DNA of 15,725 nt from Thermoplasmata archaeon (GTDB lineage Archaea; Thermoplasmatota; E2; UBA202; DSCA01), in assembly GCA_021159125.1 (NCBI GenBank), contig JAGGSL010000007.1, positions 1-15,725 of the forward strand, given 5' to 3'. The notes below the pieces were generated by a model, which ran no database searches, had not been told where the DNA came from, and saw only the letters and a list, made by a program, of their open reading frames with translations. Every line of letters begins with the position of its first letter. The stretch's first letter is position 1. The position numbers were made by a program, and so were the translations under genes. Shown piece after piece: positions 6,226-13,505 of this stretch.

Positions 6226-8019
6226 TCACTCTACAGTTACAGATTTTGCAAGGTTGCGCGGCTTGTCAATAGAGCAACCCCTTAAATTCGCAACGTGATA
6301 CGCAAGAAGCTGAAGAATGACAGCAATCGGAATCGAAGAAACAAATTCCGGCAATGAAGGAAATCGTATCACATAATCTGCATATTTATCTATCTCCTCA
6401 TCGCTTTCATCTGCTATTGCTATAACCATGGCATTCCTCGCCTTTATCTCGCCAATATTTGACAGCATCTTGTCATGCACCGAATCTTTCGCAACAATTG
6501 CTATAACAGGCGTATCCTCGTCAAGAAGGGCAAACGGGCCGTGCTTTAACTCACCTGCGGCAAACCCCTCCGCATGAATATAAGAAACTTCCTTTAACTT
6601 AAGAGCGCCTTCCAATGCAAGAGGGTAATTCGCTCCCCGTCCTATAAAAAATATGCTCTTACGATCCTTCAACTTTTTTGCAATCTCTATTATCTCATCC
6701 TCTTTCTCCAGAACATTCTCCAGATATAAAGGAAGGCGACGCAGGGAAGACACATACCTCTGCAGTTCCTCGTTGCTGAGATGAGAATTTTTTATTCCGA
6801 GTTTTAGGGCGATGAGAAACAATATTGCAATCTGAGATGTAAAAGTTTTTGTTGCTGCCACCCCTATTTCTGGACCGCATCTGGTGGAAATTGAAAGGTC
6901 AACCATCCTTGTGATGCTGCTGCCCGCAACATTTGTTATTGCAATAGTGTTACATCCATATTTTTTTGCTTCCTTTATTGCCCCTATGGTATCCGCCGTT
7001 TCCCCCGATTGGGTTACGGCAATCACAGTGCCGCTTTTCCTGCCAAAATATTGATATTCTGATGATAGCTCAACAAAAACAGGAATGGAAGCCAATTTTT
7101 CTATTATATACTTCCCAACCATCCCTGCATAAAATGATGTTCCACACGCAACAATGGTTATCTCATCTATGTTAGATTCTAAATCCTCTAAATTTATATC
7201 TGGCTCTATCTCAGAAACCCTTCCCATCAAAGCGTTATAAATAGTAGAAGGCTGTTCATGGATTTCTTTTAACATAAAATGCTGATATCCCGACTTCTCT
7301 GCATCTTCGATATCCCAATCCACCATTTTCTCTTCTTTAAGAACTTCCTTTCCACCATCATCTGCGACCTTCACATTGTTATTTTCTATGACGCATACCT
7401 CCCCGTCGTTAAGATATATCACTCTGTTAGTATACTTTAGAAATGCAGGAATATCGGAGGCAACAAAATTTTCGTTATCCCCGACCCCTATTATCAAGGG
7501 GCTTCCTTTTCTTGCTGCTATAATTTTTTCGGGCTCGTTCTGAGAAATCACGACGATGGCATATGACCCCTTGATTTTTTTGATTGCAGAAATGACCGCC
7601 TCTTCAATTTTCCCATCATATTCTTCTTCTATCAAATGAACAATAACTTCGGAATCTGTTTCCGAGAGAAATTTATGACCTTTGTTTTCCAGCTCCTCCT
7701 TTAATGTCTTGAAATTTTCTATTATGCCATTGTGAACCAGCGCTATTTTTCCATCGCAGCTAAGATGGGGATGTGCATTTTCTCTGCTTACTTTCCCATG
7801 AGTTGCCCACCTGGTATGTCCTATACCGATATTTCCGTGCATCTCTGGCAATTTTTCCCTTACATCCTTTATTTCTCCCACATCTTTAAAAACTGAAAGT
7901 TTTTTACCTATGACCCCGATTCCAACCGAATCATAACCTCTGTATTCCAGTCTTTTCAGGCAGTCAATAAGCACTTCGGCTGCATTTCTGTGCCCCACAT
8001 AGCCCGCTATACCACACAT
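6226..8019 (-). CDS. glmS: glutamine-fructose-6-phosphate aminotransferase (isomerizing)
   Basis: This 597-residue enzyme makes glucosamine-6-phosphate from fructose-6-phosphate and glutamine. The N-terminal glutaminase domain starts MCGIAGYVGH, so Met removal exposes the nucleophile C2; HTRWATHG (68-75) and HNGIIEN (96-102) bind glutamine. Two SIS isomerase domains follow, with CGTSFYAG and TQSGETADT in the first and IGRGANYPLALEGALKLKE and HAEGFAAGELKHGP in the second. It ends NLAKSVTVE, the conserved C-terminal tail that forms the ammonia channel lid. Length is close to E. coli GlmS (609). It overlaps the upstream gene by one base (TAATG at 8019) and is followed 4 bases later by glmM, so this is a true operon. 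I see no GlmS ribozyme, which is a bacterial device. Confidence 0.95.
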   Translation of the reverse strand: MCGIAGYVGHRNAAEVLIDCLKRLEYRGYDSVGIGVIGKKLSVFKDVGEIKDVREKLPEMHGNIGIGHTRWATHGKVSRENAHPHLSCDGKIALVHNGIIENFKTLKEELENKGHKFLSETDSEVIVHLIEEEYDGKIEEAVISAIKKIKGSYAIVVISQNEPEKIIAARKGSPLIIGVGDNENFVASDIPAFLKYTNRVIYLNDGEVCVIENNNVKVADDGGKEVLKEEKMVDWDIEDAEKSGYQHFMLKEIHEQPSTIYNALMGRVSEIEPDINLEDLESNIDEITIVACGTSFYAGMVGKYIIEKLASIPVFVELSSEYQYFGRKSGTVIAVTQSGETADTIGAIKEAKKYGCNTIAITNVAGSSITRMVDLSISTRCGPEIGVAATKTFTSQIAILFLIALKLGIKNSHLSNEELQRYVSSLRRLPLYLENVLEKEDEIIEIAKKLKDRKSIFFIGRGANYPLALEGALKLKEVSYIHAEGFAAGELKHGPFALLDEDTPVIAIVAKDSVHDKMLSNIGEIKARNAMVIAIADESDEEIDKYADYVIRFPSLPEFVSSIPIAVILQLLAYHVANLRGCSIDKPRNLAKSVTVE

Positions 8020-9212
8020 TAAATCACTTCGCTTTCACCCGGGATATTTTTATTTATTATGTTTAATGGACCTATAACACAATTTCTGCCTATAATTTTT
8101 CCCGGCTCCACCACCACATTATCGCCTATTTCGCATCCGTCCCCGATAAACGCACCCACGTCATTTATTCTGTAAAAATTTTCTTCCATTTCTATGATAC
8201 CGTTTCCAGCAATATTTGAAAAATGGGAAGATATTTTTGTTCCTTTTCCTATGATTGACTTAGAGACAAATGAGTTGGATCCGATGGTGGCATCATCCAT
8301 TATAATGCTACTGCGTATCTCAGTAAATGGATAAATTGCAACATTATCCCCGATGCTCGTCGAAGGAAATATGCATACGTTGGGGCCCACCTCGCATCCG
8401 CTGCCGATTACAACGGGGCCGACAATATAGCACCCTGAATGGATGACTGTATCTTCCCCAATGCTCACGTCTCCTTTTAAAATCACATTTTTCTCTATTT
8501 TCCCGGATGTAATTGGGGCTATATTCCTCAATGATTTTGAATTGACATCCAGCCAGTTCCACGGATATATGATGTCCATCCATCCGCCGTTACCCATCAC
8601 TGCACATATTTCCTCGCCGTTTTCTATCATTGAATGCAGCGAATCTGTTATATGGTTTTTTCCCTCCTTTACATTTCTATCTATAAAATCAAATATATCG
8701 GGAGGGAATTTGCATATTCCTGTTGACACCAGGTTTGTCTCTGCTTTTTCAGGTTTTTCCACTATGCCTTTTATCTTACCGTCTTCAACTTTTACAACCC
8801 CATATTTTGAAGGATGAGGACTTTTTTCAACAAGCATTGATATCTCGCATTCATTTTTTATGAGAGACGATATACCCTCCTCATCTATGATATTGTCTCC
8901 CGGTAATGAAATAAATTCCTCCTCTATTTCATCTTTTGCCTGCAGGAGCGCATGTCCTGTACCAATCTGTTTTTCCTGAGTTACATACGTAATATTCACT
9001 CCGAATTCTTTTCCATTCCCAAAATAGTCCATAATGCTCTCTTTTTTATAACCGACCACAATTACAATATCCCGTATATTATTTCCGGAAAGCGCATTTA
9101 TGACATGTAATAGAATGGGCTTATTGGCAACAGGAACCATGACTTTAGGCATGTTTTCAGTAAAGGGTCTAAGTCTTGTGCCCTCGCCTGCAGCGAGTAT
9201 GACAGCTTTCAT
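8019..9212 (-). CDS. sugar-1-phosphate nucleotidylyltransferase with degenerate beta-helix domain (GlmU-like paralogue B)
   Basis: This 397-residue protein is a paralogue of the gene at 3712-4920. The nucleotidyltransferase half is canonical: LAAGEGTRLRPF, PKVMVPVANKP, PGDN (104-107), KYGVV, and DIIYPWNWL. The beta-helix half (about 240-397) keeps hexapeptide repeats but lacks the acetyltransferase residues: where copy A has PHQNYVGDS and GAGTKIANLR this one has IGSNSFVSKS and ISSHFSNIAGNG. It is therefore likely a uridylyl- or thymidylyltransferase rather than a full GlmU. I chose the ATG at 9212 because the nucleotide-binding strand starts at residue 2 (MKAVILAAGEG); the extra upstream residues of the open frame fall in the divergent promoter region. 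It is the first gene of the operon, whose next gene is glmS. Confidence 0.85.
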   Translation of the reverse strand: MKAVILAAGEGTRLRPFTENMPKVMVPVANKPILLHVINALSGNNIRDIVIVVGYKKESIMDYFGNGKEFGVNITYVTQEKQIGTGHALLQAKDEIEEEFISLPGDNIIDEEGISSLIKNECEISMLVEKSPHPSKYGVVKVEDGKIKGIVEKPEKAETNLVSTGICKFPPDIFDFIDRNVKEGKNHITDSLHSMIENGEEICAVMGNGGWMDIIYPWNWLDVNSKSLRNIAPITSGKIEKNVILKGDVSIGEDTVIHSGCYIVGPVVIGSGCEVGPNVCIFPSTSIGDNVAIYPFTEIRSSIIMDDATIGSNSFVSKSIIGKGTKISSHFSNIAGNGIIEMEENFYRINDVGAFIGDGCEIGDNVVVEPGKIIGRNCVIGPLNIINKNIPGESEVI

Positions 9213-9325
9213 ATTATTGAGTAAATTGGAAACGCATATTTCTATTTTGGCATTTTGGCACTTGGTAACATAAAACACGGAAAAGAATAATTTTATAATC
9301 TTCAATTCATTTAATACTGGGCAAA
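9213..9325. promoter_or_regulatory. divergent promoter region: glm operon (-) and C25 protease (+)
   Basis: For the right-hand gene TTTTATAAT at 9290-9298 is a good TATA box about 30 bases ahead of the ATG at 9326. For the glm operon the best candidate is weak (minus strand GAAATATGC, about 9234-9242, 25-30 bases ahead of 9212). A second candidate, TTTTATGTTA at about 9265-9274, would give a leader of about 30 bases. Between them is a tandem direct repeat, ATTTTGGC at 9244-9251 and 9252-9259, which could be a regulator site. Confidence 0.5.
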
Positions 9326-10726
9326 ATGAGGAAAAATGTATTGATGGCAATTATGGTCTTTTCGATTCTTATGATTGCGTCTCCGATAGCGGGAATAACA
9401 GGTTATTCCAACAGGGCAGGTGATGCAATAACGGAAGAAAAGCAATCATCCTTCCCCGATACTTATGACCTGCTCATCATCACACCAGAAAAGTTCTCAG
9501 ATGCTCTGCAGCCGCTGGTAGAGCATAAAGAGAGCCATGGAATTAAAACAATTCTAGAAACAACTGAAAGCATATACCAGAGTTCAAACGGAAGGGATGA
9601 TGCAGAGAAAATAAAATATTTCATCAAGGATGCGATAGAGGAATGGGGAATAAAATATGTCCTGCTTGTCGGCGGTATGAAAGGACAGCGCATGAATTCA
9701 TGGTACGTCCCTGTGAGATACAGCCATATTGAGGATAATGTTGCCACCCAGGAAGGCAAGTATATAAGTGACCTTTACTATGCAGACATTTACGATGCAG
9801 ATGGCAATTTCTCCTCATGGGACAGCAACGGCAACGGAATTTTCGGAGAGTGGTATGCAAACAAGACCGCAGATGACACCGCAGATTTATATCCCGATGT
9901 CTACGTCGGCAGGTTGCCTTGCAGGAATGAATTCGAAGTCAAAATAATGGTCAATAAAATCATAAATTATGAAAGCACAGCATACGAGCAAGACTGGTTC
10001 AAAAGAATGGTTGTTGTGGGCGGAGATACATATACTTTCAACGATTATTATGAAGGTGAGGTATCGAATCAGCAAGCCCTGGACGAAATGCCAGGTTTTG
10101 AGGCAGTGAAATTATGGACATCCGACGGCTCTTTAAAGGGCTGGCAGGACGTTGTCAGAACAATCAATCAGGGATGCGGTTTTCTCTATTTTGCAGGCCA
10201 CGGAAGCCCCACGACATGGGCAACCCATCCGCCTTATGACGAGAACACATGGATATACGGCCTGCAGACATTCCAGATGCCTCTTCTGTCCAATAAAGAT
10301 ATGCTGCCTGTTTGTGTCGTGGGCGGCTGCCACAACAGTTTGTTTAACGTCAGTGTGTTCCATTCCACCTGGACGTTCGGCCTTCCTGTCCCGGAGTGCT
10401 GGAGCTGGCGGCTCACCCGATGTATCAACGGCGGCTCCATTGCCACGCTGGGATGCACCGGACTTGGATACGGGGGAGAGGACAAGCAGGGCCCTGTCAA
10501 GAAAGGAGGCGGAGACTTGCTCGACCTATTATTTTTCAAAGGATACGGAAAGGAAAATATTCATATACTGGGCGAGATCTGGGGCAAATCCATTTCATCA
10601 TACCTGAACAAATTCCCGATAGACTGGAGCCAGAGAGCATTTAACGATACTGCTCTCGATGCAAAAACAGTCCAGGAATGGGTTTTATTCGGCGATCCGA
10701 GTTTGAAGATAGGGGGATATCCTTAA
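9326..10726 (+). CDS. secreted gingipain-type cysteine protease (peptidase family C25)
   Basis: This 466-residue protein starts with a signal peptide (MRKN, then hydrophobic VLMAIMVFSILMIA, with possible cleavage near residues 22-27). The C25 catalytic pair is visible: His292 in YFAGHGSPTTW and Cys335 in VVGGCHNSLF. The IKYVLLVGG strand and the DVYVGRLPCR segment are also family hallmarks. A DSNGNG stretch (residues 166-171) resembles a Ca2+-binding loop. The chain ends with VLFGDPSLKIGGYP, the conserved C-terminus of the catalytic region, so there is no C-terminal adhesin, sorting or membrane anchor, unlike many homologues. It should act outside the cell or on the surface. Substrate and specificity are unknown. 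It is divergent from the glm operon. No separate pro-domain is obvious. Confidence 0.8.
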   Translation: MRKNVLMAIMVFSILMIASPIAGITGYSNRAGDAITEEKQSSFPDTYDLLIITPEKFSDALQPLVEHKESHGIKTILETTESIYQSSNGRDDAEKIKYFIKDAIEEWGIKYVLLVGGMKGQRMNSWYVPVRYSHIEDNVATQEGKYISDLYYADIYDADGNFSSWDSNGNGIFGEWYANKTADDTADLYPDVYVGRLPCRNEFEVKIMVNKIINYESTAYEQDWFKRMVVVGGDTYTFNDYYEGEVSNQQALDEMPGFEAVKLWTSDGSLKGWQDVVRTINQGCGFLYFAGHGSPTTWATHPPYDENTWIYGLQTFQMPLLSNKDMLPVCVVGGCHNSLFNVSVFHSTWTFGLPVPECWSWRLTRCINGGSIATLGCTGLGYGGEDKQGPVKKGGGDLLDLLFFKGYGKENIHILGEIWGKSISSYLNKFPIDWSQRAFNDTALDAKTVQEWVLFGDPSLKIGGYP

Positions 10727-10881
10727 CCCTCCTTTTCTCTCTTATCCCTGCAGGTAGCGGAAAGGCCACAGAGGACTCCACATCACATTTCTATACTTTT
10801 ACACCAGGTATTGGAATGTGGATGCATATAACTTTTGGATTTAAAAACAGGATGCCCGGATCCAATATGGAATTTAGGGGT
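10727..10881. other. intergenic region between convergent genes
   Basis: No gene is seen. A pyrimidine-rich stretch (CCCTCCTTTTCTCTCTTA) follows the protease stop and could serve as an archaeal T-rich terminator. TCCACA near 10776 and TGTGGA near 10818 form a weak inverted repeat. Confidence 0.4.
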
Positions 10882-12051
10882 TTACTTTAAGAATTTTTTC
10901 ACGAGTAAAATCAATATCGGGAGTATGATGAATGCCAGCATATCGCCGGTGCCGCCAACGAAGGCCAGAACATCAGCAAAGTTTTTGACACCCAGAAGAT
11001 AAACTATTATCGGGGGAACCGCTGTCAAAGCCCATGCAGCCGGTTTTTTCAGCCTCAAAAACTCTCTGCTGTTGCTCTGCTGGGCAAGACCTACCCCTAT
11101 ATAGCTTGTTGTTATGGCTATCAAAGGTATTGCATTACCAATTATGTTTCCCACTTTCCCATAAATTGCCTCAAGCCCCTGGGTTGCTATCTCCGGGGTA
11201 TCAGTGCCGAACACAAGCAAGAATACACTCATGAAGATTGCATATGTGAGAGCCGGGGTGAGAAAAGCCGCTATGACCACCTTTTTGGCTTTATCATAAT
11301 CTCCGATTCCCTTGTAAACATCAGGTATGACGGTGTGACAACCTAAAGAAAAGATAGCAACGCCGGCCATGGAAAAAAATCCTCCCGCCTCAATGTACAA
11401 ACCATTGTCCAACTTCGCATGCGGAAGAAGCATTATGGCAATGCCTATGAAAAGCATGAGCATCAAGTAACTCATTATAAGCTCGGTTTTGCCGCTGGCT
11501 GCTAATCCCATATAAATCACGAGCGAGGCCAGTATCCAGAAGATGACTGCCCCAAAGGTCTCGTTAATCCCAAATAAACTTGCGAAAACACTGCCCATAC
11601 CTGCCAAGTAAGCAAGCAAAGCCCCGAAACTCATCAGCACAATACTCAGATACATGATCCACCCGCCTATCCTCCCAAGGGTTTTCTGGGCAATCGTGCT
11701 CATCTGAGCTCCTCTCATCTCAACAGAGAGCTTAAGAACAATGAGTGCTGTAAAAAGCATGAGCAGCATAGCTCCGGTCAAGATACCAAGTGCCGGAATA
11801 AGACCAACCTTTGAAGCCGCATAGGGCAAACCAAGAACACCGGCGCCCACCTGCGTTCCTATAAGGATTGCCAGCCCCTCTTTTGGGGTTATGGTCTTTT
11901 CAACCTTTATCGTGGATATTTTCAGAGTAAAGGTTTTGGTATGTGTTCTCATAAGCTGGAGCAGAGTTCTTTCTCTCTTCAATCTTCTCCTCTTTAACAA
12001 TTTTCTTTTTTGGGACGCTGAAATTTTATCGGTCTCAGGATTTGCTGCCAT
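10882..12051 (-). CDS. amino-acid permease, aromatic amino acid (Trp/Tyr) permease-like
   Basis: This 389-residue membrane protein has about 10-11 hydrophobic helices. The first, GLAILIGTQVGAGVLGLPYA, holds the unwound G-x-G-x-G-LPY motif typical of APC-fold carriers of the Trp/Tyr permease (HAAAP) group; SLGCHTVIPDVYKGI is another family-like segment. It probably imports an amino acid by ion coupling. The start at 12051 has GAGGGT a few bases upstream and a TATA box near 12075-12085. The first 45 residues are an unusual, strongly basic cytoplasmic tail (KRKLLKRRRLKRER); starting at Met34 would remove most of it, so the tail is uncertain. It lies downstream of a stand-alone RAM protein in the same direction. 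The substrate is inferred only at the family level. Confidence 0.75.
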   Translation of the reverse strand: MAANPETDKISASQKRKLLKRRRLKRERTLLQLMRTHTKTFTLKISTIKVEKTITPKEGLAILIGTQVGAGVLGLPYAASKVGLIPALGILTGAMLLMLFTALIVLKLSVEMRGAQMSTIAQKTLGRIGGWIMYLSIVLMSFGALLAYLAGMGSVFASLFGINETFGAVIFWILASLVIYMGLAASGKTELIMSYLMLMLFIGIAIMLLPHAKLDNGLYIEAGGFFSMAGVAIFSLGCHTVIPDVYKGIGDYDKAKKVVIAAFLTPALTYAIFMSVFLLVFGTDTPEIATQGLEAIYGKVGNIIGNAIPLIAITTSYIGVGLAQQSNSREFLRLKKPAAWALTAVPPIIVYLLGVKNFADVLAFVGGTGDMLAFIILPILILLVKKFLK

Positions 12052-12074
12052 GATTACCCTCGTTTCTGAACCCT

Positions 12075-12085
12075 GTTTTTAAAAC
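12075..12085 (-). promoter_or_regulatory. TATA box of the permease gene
   Basis: On the minus strand GTTTTAAAAAC is centred about 29 bases from the ATG at 12051, with GAGGGT between them. It implies a very short leader and supports the long N-terminus. Confidence 0.5.
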
Positions 12086-12110
12086 AATAGATAAGCCATT
12101 AGTAATTTCA

Positions 12111-12365
12111 TTATTCCTCGGAAGATTCTATGACAATGGCCGTTGTTGTATCAATAACTCCGTCAATCCTGTATATTGTGGGAAGTATTTCCCGTGTAAG
12201 CTCTTTAAGATCTGACGTTTCCACCAGAATTATTGCGTCATAGGGGCCTGTTACGCCTTTGGCTTCCTTGATACCAGTTATCTTTTTCTTTATCTCCCTA
12301 ACAACCTTCTCTACCTTGTCTACTTCCAATGTCAACAAAATGTAAGCCTCCATCGTATCTTGCAT
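12111..12365 (-). CDS. stand-alone Lrp/AsnC effector (RAM) domain protein
   Basis: This 84-residue protein corresponds to the ligand-binding alpha-beta (RAM/ACT-like) domain of Lrp/AsnC regulators, with no helix-turn-helix. Recognisable parts are EAYILLTLEVDKVEKVVREI, the turn VTGPYDAIILVETSD, and the closing strand IDTTTAIVIESSEE. Such single-domain proteins bind amino acids, form ring oligomers, and can pair with full-length Lrp proteins. The ATG at 12365 is about 29 bases from a strong TATA at 12389-12400, so it looks leaderless; a second Met lies four codons in. Its position before an amino-acid permease suggests a role in amino-acid response, but the permease has its own promoter. It cannot bind DNA by itself as far as the sequence shows. 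Confidence 0.82.
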   Translation of the reverse strand: MQDTMEAYILLTLEVDKVEKVVREIKKKITGIKEAKGVTGPYDAIILVETSDLKELTREILPTIYRIDGVIDTTTAIVIESSEE

Positions 12366-12388
12366 TAAGCATTAAGATACAAAGACAT

Positions 12389-12400
12389 AATTTAAATTTT
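12389..12400 (-). promoter_or_regulatory. TATA box of the RAM-domain gene
   Basis: AAAATTTAAATT on the minus strand lies about 29 bases ahead of the ATG at 12365. The tandem GCATTAA units at 12362-12375 straddle the expected transcription start. Confidence 0.55.
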
Positions 12401-12510
12401 TGCTTCCCCAGGGCGTTGTCTGCATTTACCGTCGGGGAATGAAAAGCATGGAGATTACACTCACTTATTCGCCATTTCTCAGGTTGTGAACCGAGCAAGA
12501 TATCGCAACC

Positions 12511-12538
12511 TTAATAAATTGAGATGGGCTACTCAATT
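12511..12538 (+). promoter_or_regulatory. lipoprotein promoter with a 7-bp inverted repeat
   Basis: TTAATAAATT (12511-12520) lies about 25 bases ahead of the ATG at 12541, so the mRNA is probably leaderless. AATTGAG (12517-12523) and CTCAATT (12532-12538) are exact inverted repeats covering the TATA edge and the start site, as an operator would. The remaining divergent region 12401-12510 holds no gene that I can see. Confidence 0.5.
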
Positions 12539-12540
12539 GG

Positions 12541-13053
12541 ATGTCGTCTAAAAAAGGGATTGTCATCTCACTTACTGTGATGGCTTTATTGGTTCTCCCT
12601 TCATTGTCAGGTTGCATAGGTCCAAAGGAGATGTCCGAGAAATTGATAGAAAAGTTCGGGGAAAAACAACATTATGAATGGGATAAAAAATTGGAAGATA
12701 AGAGGACATTCAAAATCATTGATGTTATAAACCAGAACTGGGCAAAGGTTGAGGAATATCCTCCTGTAAAAGTAAAGGCAGGCACGAGATACATGCACAT
12801 ATATCTCGCTGTCAATTTCTCCAACATCATAAATCCCATGTGGGAATGGCTCACCCTAGGATATGCAAACATAACGATAACAGACCCGTCTGGCGTGAAT
12901 ACGTCAAGAGATTATACGTCATTGGGTAAGGGAAACGAATACAGGGATTTCTTTTATATACCAAATCCGCAGAAAGGAAACTGGGAAATAACGCTGAAAC
13001 TGAGGGGCACAGGGGATTACAAAATTTTTGTAGAAGTATATGAGCCAGTATAA
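12541..13053 (+). CDS. small predicted lipoprotein of unknown function
   Basis: This 170-residue protein has a signal sequence (MSSKKG, then hydrophobic IVISLTVMALLVLPS) ending in a lipobox LSGC with Cys25 as the likely lipid-modified residue, so it should be anchored outside the membrane. The mature part is mainly beta: GTRYMHIYLAVNFS, ANITITDPSG, FFYIPNPQKGNWEITLKL, and GTGDYKIFVEVYEP. This pattern resembles a jelly-roll or pre-peptidase-like beta sandwich. I do not recognise a named family. The ATG lies at leaderless distance from a TATA box and next to a 7-bp inverted repeat. The TAA stop ends at 13053, directly against the first base of tRNA-Thr. Confidence 0.75.
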   Translation: MSSKKGIVISLTVMALLVLPSLSGCIGPKEMSEKLIEKFGEKQHYEWDKKLEDKRTFKIIDVINQNWAKVEEYPPVKVKAGTRYMHIYLAVNFSNIINPMWEWLTLGYANITITDPSGVNTSRDYTSLGKGNEYRDFFYIPNPQKGNWEITLKLRGTGDYKIFVEVYEPV

Positions 13054-13170
13054 GCCGCCGTAGCTTAGCGGTAGAGCGTCTGATTCGTAAGGAGCCCAAG
13101 AGGTGTTCCACCTTCCAGAGGGCAAAACCGAAAAATCAGAAGGCCGAGGGTTCAAATCCCTCCGGCGGCT
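13054..13170 (+). tRNA. tRNA-Thr (CGU) with a 45-base intron
   Basis: The cloverleaf is complete. The acceptor stem is GCCGCCG (13054-13060) with CGGCGGC (13163-13169) and discriminator T13170. The D stem is GCTT/GAGC, the anticodon stem TCTGA (13079-13083) with TCAGA (13136-13140), and the T arm GAGGG-TTCAAAT-CCCTC (13146-13162). The anticodon CGT is at 13086-13088, decoding ACG. The intron is 13090-13134, at the canonical 37/38 position. Exon bases TTCG (13084-13087) pair with CGAA (13129-13132), leaving three-base bulges TAA (13088-13090) and AAA (13133-13135), as the archaeal splicing endonuclease needs. The intron folds further (GCCC with GGGC, AGGTG with CACCT). CCA is not encoded. The spliced length is 72 bases. 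Confidence 0.95.
13090..13134 (+). other. tRNA-Thr intron, bulge-helix-bulge type
   Basis: Cleavage after A13089 and after A13134, each after the second base of a three-base bulge, rejoins a normal seven-base anticodon loop. The internal stem GCCC (13094-13097)/GGGC (13120-13123) plus AGGTG/CACCT (13101-13105/13109-13113) gives a compact hairpin. The helix on the intron side of the bulges is weak (only G13091-C13128 pairs cleanly). Confidence 0.85.
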
Positions 13171-13262
13171 TTCTTTATAATTCAAAAGCCGATATTTGGT
13201 ATGCTCATAAAGAATGGCAACCTGTTTAAACGTCTATACATTTTTATGCTAGGCACATAATC

Positions 13263-13505
13263 ATGGCAATTAAACGTAAAGTCAGAATGGCCGGGGAAAG
13301 CCTTGCTGTAACGATTCCCTCTCAAATTGCTCAACTCCATGATATTAAAGAGGGAGATTATCTAGAATTTACTCCCATAGGCTATGGGGAGTTTAAAATC
13401 AAAAAGGTGCAATCTGCTAAAATGCCTTTCTCCTTGCTCTGCCTAAGCCAGGTATGGCAATGCGGGGAATTATATCCTCACTTTTCAAATCCAGCTCAAT
13501 GCTAA
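13263..13505 (+). CDS. AbrB/MazE-type DNA-binding protein with unusual C-terminal extension
   Basis: Residues 1-50 are a textbook AbrB/SpoVT swapped-hairpin domain: MAIKRKVRMAGESLAVTIPS, then IKEGDYLEFTPIGYGEFKIKKV. Archaeal stand-alone proteins of this type usually end right there, at about 50 residues. This frame runs 30 residues further with a cysteine-rich, low-complexity-looking tail (LLCLSQVWQCGELYPHF) to a stop at 13503-13505. A different frame (13447-13683) is open across the tail and beyond, so the tail may be an out-of-frame artefact of a frameshift. TATA candidates are TTTAAA at 13225-13230 and the T-rich stretch near 13240. It could be an antitoxin without a toxin, or a repressor. 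Target genes are unknown. Confidence 0.65.
   Translation: MAIKRKVRMAGESLAVTIPSQIAQLHDIKEGDYLEFTPIGYGEFKIKKVQSAKMPFSLLCLSQVWQCGELYPHFSNPAQC

Noticed and set aside
6226..8060. glmS ribozyme or riboswitch upstream of glmS
   Set aside because: There is no leader: the glmS start overlaps the previous gene's stop, and the ribozyme is confined to bacteria.
8019..9350. Longer 443-residue version of GlmU-like paralogue B
   Set aside because: The 46 extra N-terminal residues come before the nucleotide-binding strand, which in this family begins at residue 2, and they would cross the divergent promoter region.
10152..10607. 151-residue frame inside the C25 protease gene
   Set aside because: A shadow frame; the protease frame carries the signal peptide and both catalytic motifs across the same bases.
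12919..13185. Minus-strand frame reading ESRRRDLNPRPSDF and later SDALPLSYGG
   Set aside because: This is the well-known false protein produced by translating the antisense strand of a tRNA gene; it lies across tRNA-Thr.
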